Below, in pieces: positions 7,682 through 15,996 of a stretch of DNA of 64,000 nt (positions within the stretch are counted from its first letter, which is position 1; every line of letters starts with the position of its first letter). Below the pieces are notes generated by a model. It did not search any database. It was not told the DNA's origin and saw nothing but the letters and a program-made list of their open reading frames with translations. The translations under genes and the position numbers were made by a program. Source of the DNA: CAVQRB01 sp963715055 (GTDB taxonomy: Bacteria; Pseudomonadota; Alphaproteobacteria; Rhodobacterales; Rhodobacteraceae); assembly GCA_963715055.1 (NCBI GenBank), contig CAVQRB010000021.1:1-64000 (forward strand). The letters are read 5' to 3'.

Positions 7682-9043
7682 CTACTTGGTGACCGAGAAG
7701 ACCGGCAGGGCACCCGCCTGCGCCGGCGCGCCGCTGATCTGCATGGAGGCCTTGCGGATGATCTCCTTGCGCTCGGGCTGTCCCGGGACGAAGGCTGCAT
7801 CCGCACCATTGTCGGAGGCCGTCAGACCGGCTTGATACCAGGACGCCGCCGCATCGGTGCGCTTGGCAGTGCCAAAACCACCCATGGCCAGATGGTGCCC
7901 CATCAACTCGCCGTAAACCCCTTCGCCCAGGGCAAAGAGGATCAGCGCCGAGCCGAGCGCCACGTCCATGTCATCCGTGCGGTAGCCAACGCCGAGACAG
8001 ATCTTCGCAGTGCCCGAGAGCTGCGCCGGCGACATGCCGGTTTGCAGGATGAAGCCCGAGACTTCCTCGACCACCTCGTCCCGCGGCTTGAGTGACAGCG
8101 CAGAGACATGGTCCTTCAGCGCCGGTGCGAAGCCTGCGCATTGCTCGGCCACCTGCTGCGGCGTGAATCCGTCGACCTGCGCGATCAGATCCTCACTGCG
8201 CGAAATCGCATAGGTACGCGCCAGACAGAACTGTTCGTTCAGCGCCTGCGTCGGATCGGTCATGGAGGACACGGTGGTGTAGCCGTTGGTGCTGGTCAGC
8301 AGCGATACGGTGTTGCAATGCGAGGCCAGCGAAGCCTGCGCCTGGGTGGAATTGAAGAAATTCGGGATCGCCGGCCCACCTGTTGCGGCGGCCGCACCGG
8401 CGCCGGTCGCCACGGCGGCAAGCGTGGTTCCGGCCTGCGGTACCACCGACGGCGCGGGCTGCGGCGTCACGACAGTCGGTACAGGTTGCGGCGCGACCAC
8501 TACGGTCTGCGGCTGCGGCGCCACCACGACGGTCTGAACCGGCGCTTGCGGTGCCTGCATCGGCTGACCGGCAAGTTCTGCGCGGTAAGCCTTGAGCAAG
8601 CCGCGGGTACCGTCGCTGTTGGTGGCGATGATCTGGTTGGTGGTGTAGCCGCCGGCCTGAGCGCGGTTGTAGGAAGAGGTCAGGATGTCATATTCAAAGG
8701 GCGTAAGCTCGCCCGTCGCAGGATAGCCCATGTAGGCCTGGTACTGGGAGACCGCGGTGCGCGACTGGCGCCCGAGTTGCCCATCCACCCGGCCTGCGTT
8801 GAAGCCGAAATAATTGAGCGAGGCCTGAATATTGCGCCCTTCCTGGGTGGAGGGCAGCGAAGGCCGGTACGTGCGTGTGGTTGTACGCTGCTTTTGCTGG
8901 TTCTGCTTGGTGGCCGCCGATCCGACAATTCCGCCGATGATGGCGCCCGCGATAAAGTCCTTTGCATCAGCAGCAACCCGCTCGGCCGGCATCAGGGCAA
9001 CGGAAGCGGCAAGGGCCGCAGCAGTCAATTTGGTGGAAAACAT
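7682..9043 (-). CDS. Exported peptidoglycan-binding domain protein
   Basis: Predicted envelope protein of 453 residues. It starts with a signal peptide (MFSTKLTAAALAASVALMP...) and a small glycine-rich segment (AGAIIGGIVGSAATK). A peptidoglycan-binding (PG_binding_1) unit follows near residues 70-120, with IQASLNYFGFNAGRVDGQLG and a YQAYMGYPATGELTPFE end. A Pro/Gln/Val-rich low-complexity linker with repeated VVVAPQPQT units comes next, then a C-terminal helical domain of about 220 residues with conserved cysteines. The start at 9043 is chosen for the signal peptide and a CTGGAG site about 7 bases upstream; a longer reading frame upstream has no support. A terminator follows at 7615-7645. Function beyond wall association is unknown. 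Confidence 0.8.
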   Translation of the reverse strand: MFSTKLTAAALAASVALMPAERVAADAKDFIAGAIIGGIVGSAATKQNQQKQRTTTRTYRPSLPSTQEGRNIQASLNYFGFNAGRVDGQLGRQSRTAVSQYQAYMGYPATGELTPFEYDILTSSYNRAQAGGYTTNQIIATNSDGTRGLLKAYRAELAGQPMQAPQAPVQTVVVAPQPQTVVVAPQPVPTVVTPQPAPSVVPQAGTTLAAVATGAGAAAATGGPAIPNFFNSTQAQASLASHCNTVSLLTSTNGYTTVSSMTDPTQALNEQFCLARTYAISRSEDLIAQVDGFTPQQVAEQCAGFAPALKDHVSALSLKPRDEVVEEVSGFILQTGMSPAQLSGTAKICLGVGYRTDDMDVALGSALILFALGEGVYGELMGHHLAMGGFGTAKRTDAAASWYQAGLTASDNGADAAFVPGQPERKEIIRKASMQISGAPAQAGALPVFSVTK

Positions 9044-9194
9044 GACAATACTCCAGAGCTGAAAAATGATTCCCGAAACGATACCACAGGACGCTGTTTT
9101 TCCGAAGGCTGAAGCCCTGTTTCCCGCCCGGGCGCCTTGCATTTCGGCACGCCGCGTATGATCTAGGCAATTCAAACAGTTCACCGGAGCCGTG

Positions 9195-9320
9195 ATGGAC
9201 GCGCCCGCCAAAAGACATTCGCCCGCGCAGGAAGACCTGCAAGCCGACCGCCGGCCCCAGGCGTCAGACAAACGTGGCCGGGTCATCATGGGCGGCATGA
9301 TCGCCTCTTTCGCATGGTAG
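9195..9320 (+). CDS. Small ORF overlapping the lipB start
   Basis: A 41-codon ORF (MDAPAKRHSPAQEDLQ...) preceded by CCGGAG about 7 bases upstream and ending in MGGMIASFAW. Its stop (TAG, 9318-9320) lies just inside lipB, whose ATG at 9314 overlaps it, a layout suggesting translational coupling. I do not recognise a family. It may be a leader ORF or chance. Confidence 0.3.
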   Translation: MDAPAKRHSPAQEDLQADRRPQASDKRGRVIMGGMIASFAW

Positions 9321-10027
9321 ACTGGGTCATTTCCGAGGGTCTCACCGACTACCGCGAGGCAGAGGCCTGGATGGAAGCGCGCGCCGAGGCCATCGCCGCA
9401 GGTACCCGGTCCGAGTGCATCTGGCTGGTCGAGCATCCGCCGCTCTATACTGCCGGCACCAGCGCGAAACCCGCCGATCTCACCGAGCCTGACCGCTTTC
9501 CGGTCCATCCCACGAAACGCGGCGGACAATATACCTACCACGGCCCCGGCCAGCGTGTCGCCTATACGATGCTCGACGTCGGCCGCCGCGGTCGCGACGT
9601 CCGGCAGTTCGTGTTGCAACTCGAAGCCTGGGTGATCGCGGCGCTCGCGGGTTTCAACGTCCGAGGCGAGGTGCGCCCGGGACGGGTGGGCGTCTGGGTC
9701 GCGCGCCCGGACAAGCCCCCCGCTGCGGATGGCACGCCGCGCGAGGAAAAGATCGCGGCCATCGGCATCCGCCTGCGCAAATGGGTGAGCTTTCACGGCA
9801 TCTCGATCAATGTGGATCCCGAGCTTGCGCATTTCGACGGGATCGTGCCCTGCGGTATCCGCGATCACGGCGTGACCAGCCTCGTGGATCTCGGTCTGCC
9901 CGTGACGATGGCCGACCTCGATCTCGGCCTGCTCGCTGCTTTCGGCGAGGTCTTCGGGGATCAGCCGCAGCGGATCGATCCGGCTGCCGCCGGGCTGCCC
10001 GTCAACAACCGCGCCTCCAAAATCTGA
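9314..10027 (+). CDS. lipB: Octanoyl-[ACP]:protein octanoyltransferase
   Basis: Transfers octanoate from acyl carrier protein to lipoyl-dependent enzymes, the first step of lipoic acid synthesis. At 237 residues it has the full family set: WLVEHPPLYTAGTS (about residue 36), the substrate loop KRGGQYTYHGPGQ (about 62-74), the catalytic lysine region IGIRLRKWVSFHGISINV (about 150) and the nucleophile cysteine in IVPCGIRDHGVTSL (about 177). The ATG overlaps the preceding small ORF. An inverted repeat at 10051-10078 follows the stop. Assignment is secure. Confidence 0.95.
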   Translation: MVDWVISEGLTDYREAEAWMEARAEAIAAGTRSECIWLVEHPPLYTAGTSAKPADLTEPDRFPVHPTKRGGQYTYHGPGQRVAYTMLDVGRRGRDVRQFVLQLEAWVIAALAGFNVRGEVRPGRVGVWVARPDKPPAADGTPREEKIAAIGIRLRKWVSFHGISINVDPELAHFDGIVPCGIRDHGVTSLVDLGLPVTMADLDLGLLAAFGEVFGDQPQRIDPAAAGLPVNNRASKI

Positions 10028-10347
10028 CCCACGCTGTCCGCCGCGACGCTGCGCGAATCATACCCGCGCGATTCGCGCCACAGCCTCGGGGGCACCGCCA
10101 CGAGAGCCACGAAGCATGTCATGAAGCCGTCCGTCCGGGCAATTTGCCCGCAGTTTCATCCGGTTCAAGCGCTGCAGGTCCGAGAAATCGCCTAATCCCG
10201 CCACTGATCGCAGGATACGACGTTTCCCGACCGCTGCGGCAATACGAACATTGCTCCCGACGGCAACTCTCTCTAAAACCGGAGTGAAGCCGCTGACCGG
10301 AACGGGAACACCGGGCAGCACCAGACATATAATCCAGGAGGCACCGC
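10028..10347. other. Intergenic region between lipB and ctaD
   Basis: No gene is evident. It contains the inverted repeat at 10051-10078 after lipB and must hold the ctaD promoter. A strong AGGAGG site ends at about 10341, before the ctaD ATG. I see no clear FNR-type palindrome. Confidence 0.5.
10051..10078. repeat. 9-bp inverted repeat downstream of lipB
   Basis: GCGCGAATC (10051-10059) is perfectly complementary to GATTCGCGC (10070-10078) around a 10-base loop. There is no T-run, so it is either a transcript-end hairpin without a canonical terminator or a protein-binding palindrome. Confidence 0.5.
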
Positions 10348-12018
10348 ATGGCAGACGCAGCCATTCACGGCCATGACCACCATGATCAACGCGGGTTCTT
10401 TACCCGCTGGTTCATGTCGACCAACCACAAAGACATCGGTATTCTCTACCTGATCACCTCGGCGCTGGCCGGGTTTGTATCGGTGGCTTTCACCGTTTAC
10501 ATGCGCCTCGAGCTCATGGATCCGGGTGTGCAGTACATGTGCATGGAAGGCGCGCGCCTGATGGCGAGCGGCGAGGTCTGTACGCCGAACGGCCATCTGT
10601 GGAACGTTCTGATCACCGGTCACGGGATCCTGATGATGTTCTTCGTCGTGATCCCTGCGCTCTTTGGCGGTTTCGGCAACTATTTCATGCCGTTGCAGAT
10701 CGGCGCGCCGGACATGGCCTTCCCACGGATGAACAATCTCAGCTTCTGGCTCTACGTCGCGGGCACCACGCTCGCGATCTGCTCGGTGCTGGCACCGGGC
10801 GGCAATGACCAGGCGGGCTCCGGCGTGGGCTGGGTGCTTTACCCGCCGCTCTCGACCAACGAAAGCGGCTATTCGATGGACCTCGCGATCTTCGCGGTGC
10901 ACGTCTCGGGTGCCTCCTCGATCCTTGGCGCCATCAACATGATCACCACCTTCCTGAACATGCGTGCCCCCGGCATGACGCTCTTCAAGGTGCCGCTCTT
11001 TTCGTGGTCGATCTTCGTCACGAGCTGGCTGATCCTTCTGTCCCTGCCGGTTCTGGCGGGTGCGATCACCATGCTGCTGATGGACCGCAACTTCGGCTTC
11101 ACCTTCTTCGATCCAGCAGGTGGCGGCGACCCTGTGCTTTACCAGCACATCCTGTGGTTCTTCGGGCATCCCGAGGTCTACATCGTGATCCTGCCCGGCT
11201 TCGGCATCATCAGCCACGTCATCGCGACTTTCTCGCGCAAACCGATCTTCGGCTACCTGCCGATGGTCTGGGCGCTGATCGCCATCGGTGCTCTCGGCTT
11301 CGTCGTCTGGGCGCACCACATGTACACCGTTGGCATGAGCCTCAACCAGCAGGCCTATTTCATGCTGGCGACGATGGTCATCGCGGTGCCGACAGGGGTC
11401 AAGATCTTCTCCTGGATCGCCACGATGTGGGGCGGTTCGGTGGAGTTCAAGACGCCGATGCTCTGGGCCTTTGGCTTCCTCTTCCTCTTCACCGTAGGCG
11501 GCGTCACCGGCATCGTGCTGAGCCAGGCCGCCGTGGATCGCTACTACCATGACACCTATTATGTGGTGGCGCACTTCCACTATGTGATGAGCCTCGGTGC
11601 GGTCTTCGCGATCTTCGCGGGCATCTACTTCTACTTCCCGAAGATGACCGGGCGGATGTATCCCGAATGGGCAGGAAAGCTGCATTTCTGGGCCTTCTTC
11701 ATCGGTGCGAACCTGACCTTCTTCCCGCAGCACTTCCTCGGACGCCAAGGCATGCCGCGCCGCTACATCGACTACCCGGAGGCCTTTGCCTACTGGAACT
11801 GGTGGTCGAGCATCGGCGCGTTTCTGTCCTTCGCTTCGTTCCTGTTCTTCTTCGGCGTGATGGCTTACTCCCTGCGTGCAGGCCGCAAGGCCACGGAGAA
11901 CAACCCGTGGAACGAATACGCGGACACGCTCGAATGGACCCTGCCCAGCCCGCCGCCGGAGCATACCTTCGAGCAGCTTCCGAAGCAGGAAGACTGGGAC
12001 AAGAAACACGCTCACTGA
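10348..12018 (+). CDS. ctaD: Cytochrome c oxidase subunit I (aa3 type)
   Basis: Catalytic subunit of the terminal oxidase in the inner membrane, reducing O2 with electrons from cytochrome c and pumping protons. At 556 residues with about 12 membrane segments it shows FMSTNHKDIGILY at the N-terminus, HGILMMFF (low-spin heme ligand, about residue 92), the CuB/tyrosine motif GHPEVYIVILPGFG (about 275), WAHHMYTVG (CuB histidines, about 325), the K-channel SWIATMWGGS (about 353) and VVAHFHYVMS (heme a and a3 ligands, about 410). AGGAGG precedes the ATG. The other oxidase subunits are not adjacent, which is normal in this group. A strong terminator follows at 12041. Confidence 0.97.
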   Translation: MADAAIHGHDHHDQRGFFTRWFMSTNHKDIGILYLITSALAGFVSVAFTVYMRLELMDPGVQYMCMEGARLMASGEVCTPNGHLWNVLITGHGILMMFFVVIPALFGGFGNYFMPLQIGAPDMAFPRMNNLSFWLYVAGTTLAICSVLAPGGNDQAGSGVGWVLYPPLSTNESGYSMDLAIFAVHVSGASSILGAINMITTFLNMRAPGMTLFKVPLFSWSIFVTSWLILLSLPVLAGAITMLLMDRNFGFTFFDPAGGGDPVLYQHILWFFGHPEVYIVILPGFGIISHVIATFSRKPIFGYLPMVWALIAIGALGFVVWAHHMYTVGMSLNQQAYFMLATMVIAVPTGVKIFSWIATMWGGSVEFKTPMLWAFGFLFLFTVGGVTGIVLSQAAVDRYYHDTYYVVAHFHYVMSLGAVFAIFAGIYFYFPKMTGRMYPEWAGKLHFWAFFIGANLTFFPQHFLGRQGMPRRYIDYPEAFAYWNWWSSIGAFLSFASFLFFFGVMAYSLRAGRKATENNPWNEYADTLEWTLPSPPPEHTFEQLPKQEDWDKKHAH

Positions 12019-12040
12019 GGCGCGTTACCCTAAAGACCAG

Positions 12041-12073
12041 AAAAGCCCCGGATCCTGTCCGGGGCTTTTTTTA
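12041..12073 (+). terminator. Rho-independent terminator after ctaD
   Basis: AAAAGCCCCGGA (12041-12052) pairs with TCCGGGGCTTTT (12058-12069) around TCCTG, running into TTTTTTTATT. It lies 22 bases beyond the ctaD stop. Confidence 0.93.
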
Positions 12074-12154
12074 TTGCGGAATTGGTACCCGTCGCGGCAC
12101 GGAATATCCCAAATGCTCGCCGCTCCGAAGCGTCGACCTCTTGTCGAGAGCCGC

Positions 12155-13192
12155 CTAATGCGCGGGACTGACGTCCAAAGGGCCCGCCGCGCATCCGACA
12201 TCCCGGGCATAGGCGAACCAGTCGATGAAATCGTCCTGGCCCTCGATGTCCTCGAAGATCGCCTGCAGCAACCGCCTCAGCTTCGGTGCGACCTCCCGTA
12301 TGGTGCCAAGGTTCCGGTCCGCCAGGTCGCTGATGTGACCAAGCGCATAGGCCCTCGGGAAGTCATAGGTATAGGGCAGCATCTCGCCCCGCGGCGTGAT
12401 GACCAGCGGGTTGACCAGATCCGACAGGCGCTGCGCGCAGCCTTCCAGCACTCCGGCGAAAGCGTCCCGATTGGCAAGGATGTCGTCGGCATGGGCAAGG
12501 TCGGTATGGATCGCGATCTCGCCCTCATAGGCCGACGCCAGCGCCTGGCCGATCAGCCAGAGACGGTGCCGGTCGGTCTTGCCCAGCGCATGGCCTGCAT
12601 AGTCTTCGGTCGCACGGCCCGCCAACACGAGGGGGCGCAACTGAACCGCGCGGGCGCCAAGGCCTGCCGCGATCTCCACGAATTCGGGGATGTCCCGCAG
12701 CGACTCCTTCGAAACAGTATAGGCAGCAGCCACCGGCTTCTTTGTCTGTGCCAGATAGGCCAACCCCTTCAAGGCCATGTCGAAGGCCCTGGGATTGCAA
12801 CGGACCCGGTTATGGACCTCCTTCAACCCGTCGAAACTGATCGCAAGACCGTCGAAACCCTCGATGAGATCCCCGAAATCGGCATTGATGCGAAAGCCGT
12901 TTGTGATCGCCACAACGCGAAGACCGAGCGATTTCGCAAGGCGCGTGAGCGCTTTCAGTTCCGGATAGAGCATCGGCTCGCCGCCCGAGAGGCTCAGCAC
13001 CTCATACCCTTCGGCACGCAACTGCGTCAGGGCGGGTGCCAGAACATGCATCGCAAGCAGGTCCGACGCTTTGGGATCGGAGGTCGAATAACAATGTTTG
13101 CACGCCAGGTTGCAGCGTGCCAACGGGTGCAGGTGAATGGTCCGGTCAGGCAGATAGCCCGACCGGGACCGCAGCAAAGCCGAAGCCGTCAC
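12155..13192 (-). CDS. Radical SAM enzyme with cysteine-poor SPASM-like tail
   Basis: A 345-residue radical SAM protein. The [4Fe-4S] site is CNLACKHC (CxxxCxxC, residues 28-35), followed by the SAM-binding LSLSGGEPMLYPEL (about 66), ITNGF (about 95) and LAISFDGL (about 115). The C-terminal part has the outline of a SPASM/twitch domain (GCAQ..., LVITPRGEMLPYTYD, ALGHISDL), but most of the expected auxiliary-cluster cysteines are replaced: PYTYD stands where PC is usual. Such enzymes often modify ribosomally made peptides or build cofactors from them. Two bases separate its start from the stop of the 106-residue PYGI protein upstream, so the two are almost certainly cotranscribed and may be enzyme and substrate or partner. 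No transporter, protease or further maturase is adjacent. The exact function is unknown. Confidence 0.88.
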   Translation of the reverse strand: MTASALLRSRSGYLPDRTIHLHPLARCNLACKHCYSTSDPKASDLLAMHVLAPALTQLRAEGYEVLSLSGGEPMLYPELKALTRLAKSLGLRVVAITNGFRINADFGDLIEGFDGLAISFDGLKEVHNRVRCNPRAFDMALKGLAYLAQTKKPVAAAYTVSKESLRDIPEFVEIAAGLGARAVQLRPLVLAGRATEDYAGHALGKTDRHRLWLIGQALASAYEGEIAIHTDLAHADDILANRDAFAGVLEGCAQRLSDLVNPLVITPRGEMLPYTYDFPRAYALGHISDLADRNLGTIREVAPKLRRLLQAIFEDIEGQDDFIDWFAYARDVGCAAGPLDVSPAH

Positions 13193-13194
13193 CT

Positions 13195-13515
13195 CTAGCC
13201 ACGCAGGCCGAGTTCATTCAGTTCAGGCACCTGCATTTCCACCTGAATCCTGAACAGGTCATCGACCAGAATGCCGTAAGGAAAGAGCCGCACGACCCGG
13301 AATTTCTCGCGCTCCAGCAGTTCGTCGATCGAAACCGGTTTGTCGGCGAAGTAGTCGATGCAAATCCCATAGGGGCAAAAATCGATACCGCCGATCTTCA
13401 ATCCGTTCTTGGCGACACGCGCCGATACTTTCGCCAGGACATCATCGCTGATCTTGTGGTGCGCGAGCCGTTTGGCCATGGCCTTGTGCAGATCTTTCGC
13501 GGAAGTGTCTTCCAT
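13195..13515 (-). CDS. Small protein with duplicated PYGI motif, partner of radical SAM enzyme
   Basis: A 106-residue protein I cannot place in a family. The N-terminal 40 residues are charged and helical. The C-terminal half carries an imperfect internal repeat: IDFCPYGICIDYF (about residues 45-57) and VRLFPYGILVDDLF (about 76-89), sharing PYGI then a hydrophobic pair and Asp. There is one cysteine, in the first copy. There is no signal peptide. The start is set at 13515, preceded by GGAGAGG at close spacing; an in-frame ATG at 13527 is possible. It ends two bases before the radical SAM gene. Alternatives are a modified peptide precursor with leader and core, a peptide-recognition chaperone, or an unrelated regulator. 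The choice between them is inference from context. Confidence 0.75.
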   Translation of the reverse strand: MEDTSAKDLHKAMAKRLAHHKISDDVLAKVSARVAKNGLKIGGIDFCPYGICIDYFADKPVSIDELLEREKFRVVRLFPYGILVDDLFRIQVEMQVPELNELGLRG

Positions 13516-13922
13516 GATCCTCTCCAAAATCTATCAATTTGAAATACGTCGAGCAGTCTGTGTCGACGCCCTGAGTCTATCACAAAAATTCAATTCCAGA
13601 TAGTACTCGAAATGAGGCGGGACCGGCGACGGGGCGCCTTCGCCTGCGTTCATCGACAGACCCTTTGGCAAGTCCTTGCGCTGCGGTCGCAAGCTGAAGC
13701 CGACATGAGACACTCAGATTTTTTTGCGACCAATAAGAGCCCGCGCTTGCCGCCCCGGTACCGCGCATCCTGCTCATTTCCTTTTTATAGAACGCCCCTG
13801 CACGTTTGCTTGCGCCATTCGGAAACGGCAACAGGCGCGGAAAGACGGTTCCATCGGAGTTTGCTTATCGAACCCTCTGTTTCAGGGGGATAGCCCGGTC
13901 AGATACCGCGTGCGACGGTCAA
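13516..13922. other. Intergenic region upstream of the PYGI protein
   Basis: About 400 bases without a supportable gene. The short ORFs overlap each other on both strands and lack ribosome binding sites. The stretch at about 13530-13610 is AT-rich and probably holds the promoter for the minus-strand PYGI/radical SAM pair. No RNA gene is recognised. Confidence 0.5.
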
Positions 13923-14984
13923 TCAGGCAAGATGCCCGGCGCCCGAGAGCGCATGCGATTGGCGAGCCAGCGACAAGTTCGGAGGCTTCGGCCCATCAAG
14001 CAGGGGAGCAAGCGCCCGGCGTCGCAACGTTGGTCGCGCCAGATCGAAACCCATGCTTTTCAAAGGCAGTTGTGCATCTGCAAATCCGGGGAAAAGGCAC
14101 TCCAGCTCGCGCCTGTCGCTTCGCGATACGCCCTTGAGCGCCATCGTGCCCGGCAAGAGGCTCTCGCTCTGTGCCCCTTCGGCAAAGACTATCTCGTGGC
14201 CTTCAAGCAGGAAATGATGGTAGCCGACTGAGTTTGTTCCCGGCGAAATCCGAGCGATCCCCGGGCAGAATTCAGCCAGATGCTTTGCCTTGACGAAAAC
14301 TTCGTCCCGGCAGTCCATACCCGGCACGATATCAGATGGCAGCAGGATCCGGTGTTGCTGCGATACCCGTAAAGGGCGCGCATTGCCGAGCATGCCGGGC
14401 CTGATCACCACCGGTTGCAAGTTGGGATGCACGGTCAACTCGCGCGCAGAGATTTTCCGGTGTCCGGCCCAGAGCACCTTCTTGAAGCCGTTGTCCTTGG
14501 TCTGCACCCGGTCGCCGGGGCGCAAGGTCTCCACCGGGACCTGTCCGTTCTCTGTCAGAATGGACGTTCCGGTGCCATAGCAGACCACAGCGCCGATATC
14601 GCCGTACTCCGTGGTCGAAAAGTTGCTGAAATTGACGACCCTCAGGTCGTCGCCCGTCCTGGGGTTGAAAGCATCATCCTTCGACATCACGAAGAATTTC
14701 GTCGTGCCATCGACGAAATCCACACGCATCGCATAGAGCTCGTATTGAGGTCCGCTACCGTTCACCTGTGCGAAATCAAGGTACTGAACCCGGTAACTCG
14801 AGACATCGCCTTCATCAACGAAATCGAACTTCTGATTGCCGCCCGCATCGCTGGACACCGACCGGTCGAGGTTGTTGTCGTCATCCTCGATGATCAGTCT
14901 TCCCTTGGACAGGATCGGACTGCGCGCATCGGTCTCGTAGTAACTACGATCAACCTCGAACACGTTGAAATAGTGAAGGGGCAT
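13923..14984 (-). CDS. Hint-domain (hedgehog/intein-like) protein
   Basis: A 353-residue protein. The N-terminal 140 residues are a beta-rich region with acidic stretches (EDDDNNLDRSV). A Hint_2-type domain of the sort frequent in roseobacters follows: CYGTGTSILTENGQVPVETL (about residue 135), LRPGDRVQTKDNG and the HRILLPSD and GYHHFLLEGHEIVFAEG segments. The initial cysteine of the Hint fold is present, so autoprocessing is possible in principle. There is no obvious signal peptide; such proteins are often secreted by type I systems, but none is nearby. The start at 14984 is chosen for a GGAGG site five bases upstream. The Hint assignment is good; the role is unknown. Confidence 0.82.
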   Translation of the reverse strand: MPLHYFNVFEVDRSYYETDARSPILSKGRLIIEDDDNNLDRSVSSDAGGNQKFDFVDEGDVSSYRVQYLDFAQVNGSGPQYELYAMRVDFVDGTTKFFVMSKDDAFNPRTGDDLRVVNFSNFSTTEYGDIGAVVCYGTGTSILTENGQVPVETLRPGDRVQTKDNGFKKVLWAGHRKISARELTVHPNLQPVVIRPGMLGNARPLRVSQQHRILLPSDIVPGMDCRDEVFVKAKHLAEFCPGIARISPGTNSVGYHHFLLEGHEIVFAEGAQSESLLPGTMALKGVSRSDRRELECLFPGFADAQLPLKSMGFDLARPTLRRRALAPLLDGPKPPNLSLARQSHALSGAGHLA

Positions 14985-15498
14985 AAGGCCTCCGTTGTCA
15001 GACCGGAGCGATCCTAGACCAAAAGTTCTTAACGCCATGCGCAGGTTTTCCGGGCGAGCAAGGTTGAGTTGCCCTCGACTTGATTAAAATTCTCGTCACC
15101 GGAACGTTTGCCGCACTATGCGTCTTTGCCGAAATATTCAGTGCCAACCCCCGTCAAATCCCCTTTCGCGGACACTCCGAATTTAACCCCATCAGCTGTT
15201 TGCTGCGGTTGACCCGGATCAGACTATGACACCCAAAGGTCGCGCGTGTTGGCGCGCGCCCGGAGAGAAAACACTGCGCTCAGCGTTGGTCAGGACGGAG
15301 GCGGTTTGGCCCACATATGGAATGGTTACCGGGGGTGCGACGCCTATGAAGACGCTTGTTGCGCCGCACGCCTTCCAAGCGCTGGCGGCTCAGGAAATCG
15401 TCAACCGCGCTGCGCAAACCTTTTGGCGGGATGTCGCATTGCCCCGCCCGCAAGCTCTGGAGTAGTGTCAATAGAGACAATTCCAACGCTTGGATCCG
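14985..15498. other. Intergenic region between Hint gene and DUF2244 gene
   Basis: About 510 bases with no recognisable gene. A 79-codon plus-strand ORF (15226-15465, MTPKGRACWRAPGEK...) has no ribosome binding site and no family resemblance I can see. The divergent promoters of both flanking genes presumably lie here. Confidence 0.45.
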
Positions 15499-15996
15499 AT
15501 GCCTTACCAGTGGACTTCCGCCCCCAATGAGATGCCCCAGGTGCTGCGCCTCTGGCCTCACCAGTCGCTGCCCGCGCGCGGCATGGCGGCCTTCGTACTC
15601 ACCACCTTCACGCTGATCTGCATCCCCGCCCTGCCGCTTCTGGGCTCGCCCATCCTCTGGGGCCTGCTCCCCTTCCTGATGGCTGCGGTCTGGGGCATCT
15701 ATTTCGCCCTGCAACGCAACCACAAGGCCCGCCAGATCGAGGAAGTGCTGACCCTCGATGTAGAGGACGCGCATCTGGTGCGCACCGAGGCATCGGGCAA
15801 CGTCAAGGCCTGGGACTGCAACCGATATTGGACCACGATCACCAAATATGAAAACGACGGGCCGGTGCCGCACTATGTGACGCTGAAGGGCAAGGGCCGC
15901 GAGGTCGAGATCGGCGCGTTTCTCAGCGAGGATGAGCGCGTGGCGCTTTACGACGAACTTCAGATCGCATGGCGCCGCGCGCCTGCCAAACCCTGA
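15499..15996 (+). CDS. DUF2244 membrane protein
   Basis: A 165-residue protein with two adjacent membrane spans near residues 28-70 (AAFVLTTFTLICIPALPLLG and PILWGLLPFLMAAVWGIYFAL), followed by a cytosolic beta-rich domain. This order and the WPHQSLPARGMAAF approach sequence match DUF2244 of Rhodobacteraceae and other alphaproteobacteria. Function is unknown. The ATG at 15499 is preferred to an upstream TTG at 15490. Its 3' end overlaps the end of the convergent phosphotransferase pseudogene by about 74 bases. Confidence 0.8.
   Translation: MPYQWTSAPNEMPQVLRLWPHQSLPARGMAAFVLTTFTLICIPALPLLGSPILWGLLPFLMAAVWGIYFALQRNHKARQIEEVLTLDVEDAHLVRTEASGNVKAWDCNRYWTTITKYENDGPVPHYVTLKGKGREVEIGAFLSEDERVALYDELQIAWRRAPAKP

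Noticed and set aside
7682..9868. 728-codon ORF as one protein
   Set aside because: The upstream part is antisense to lipB and lacks a ribosome site; a signal peptide and a good ribosome site mark the true start at 9043.
10273..12015. 580-codon ORF antisense to ctaD
   Set aside because: Codon shadow of ctaD with charged low-complexity translation; ctaD is unambiguous.
15226..15465. 79-codon ORF upstream of the DUF2244 gene
   Set aside because: No ribosome binding site, no family, and it overlaps other equally open frames.
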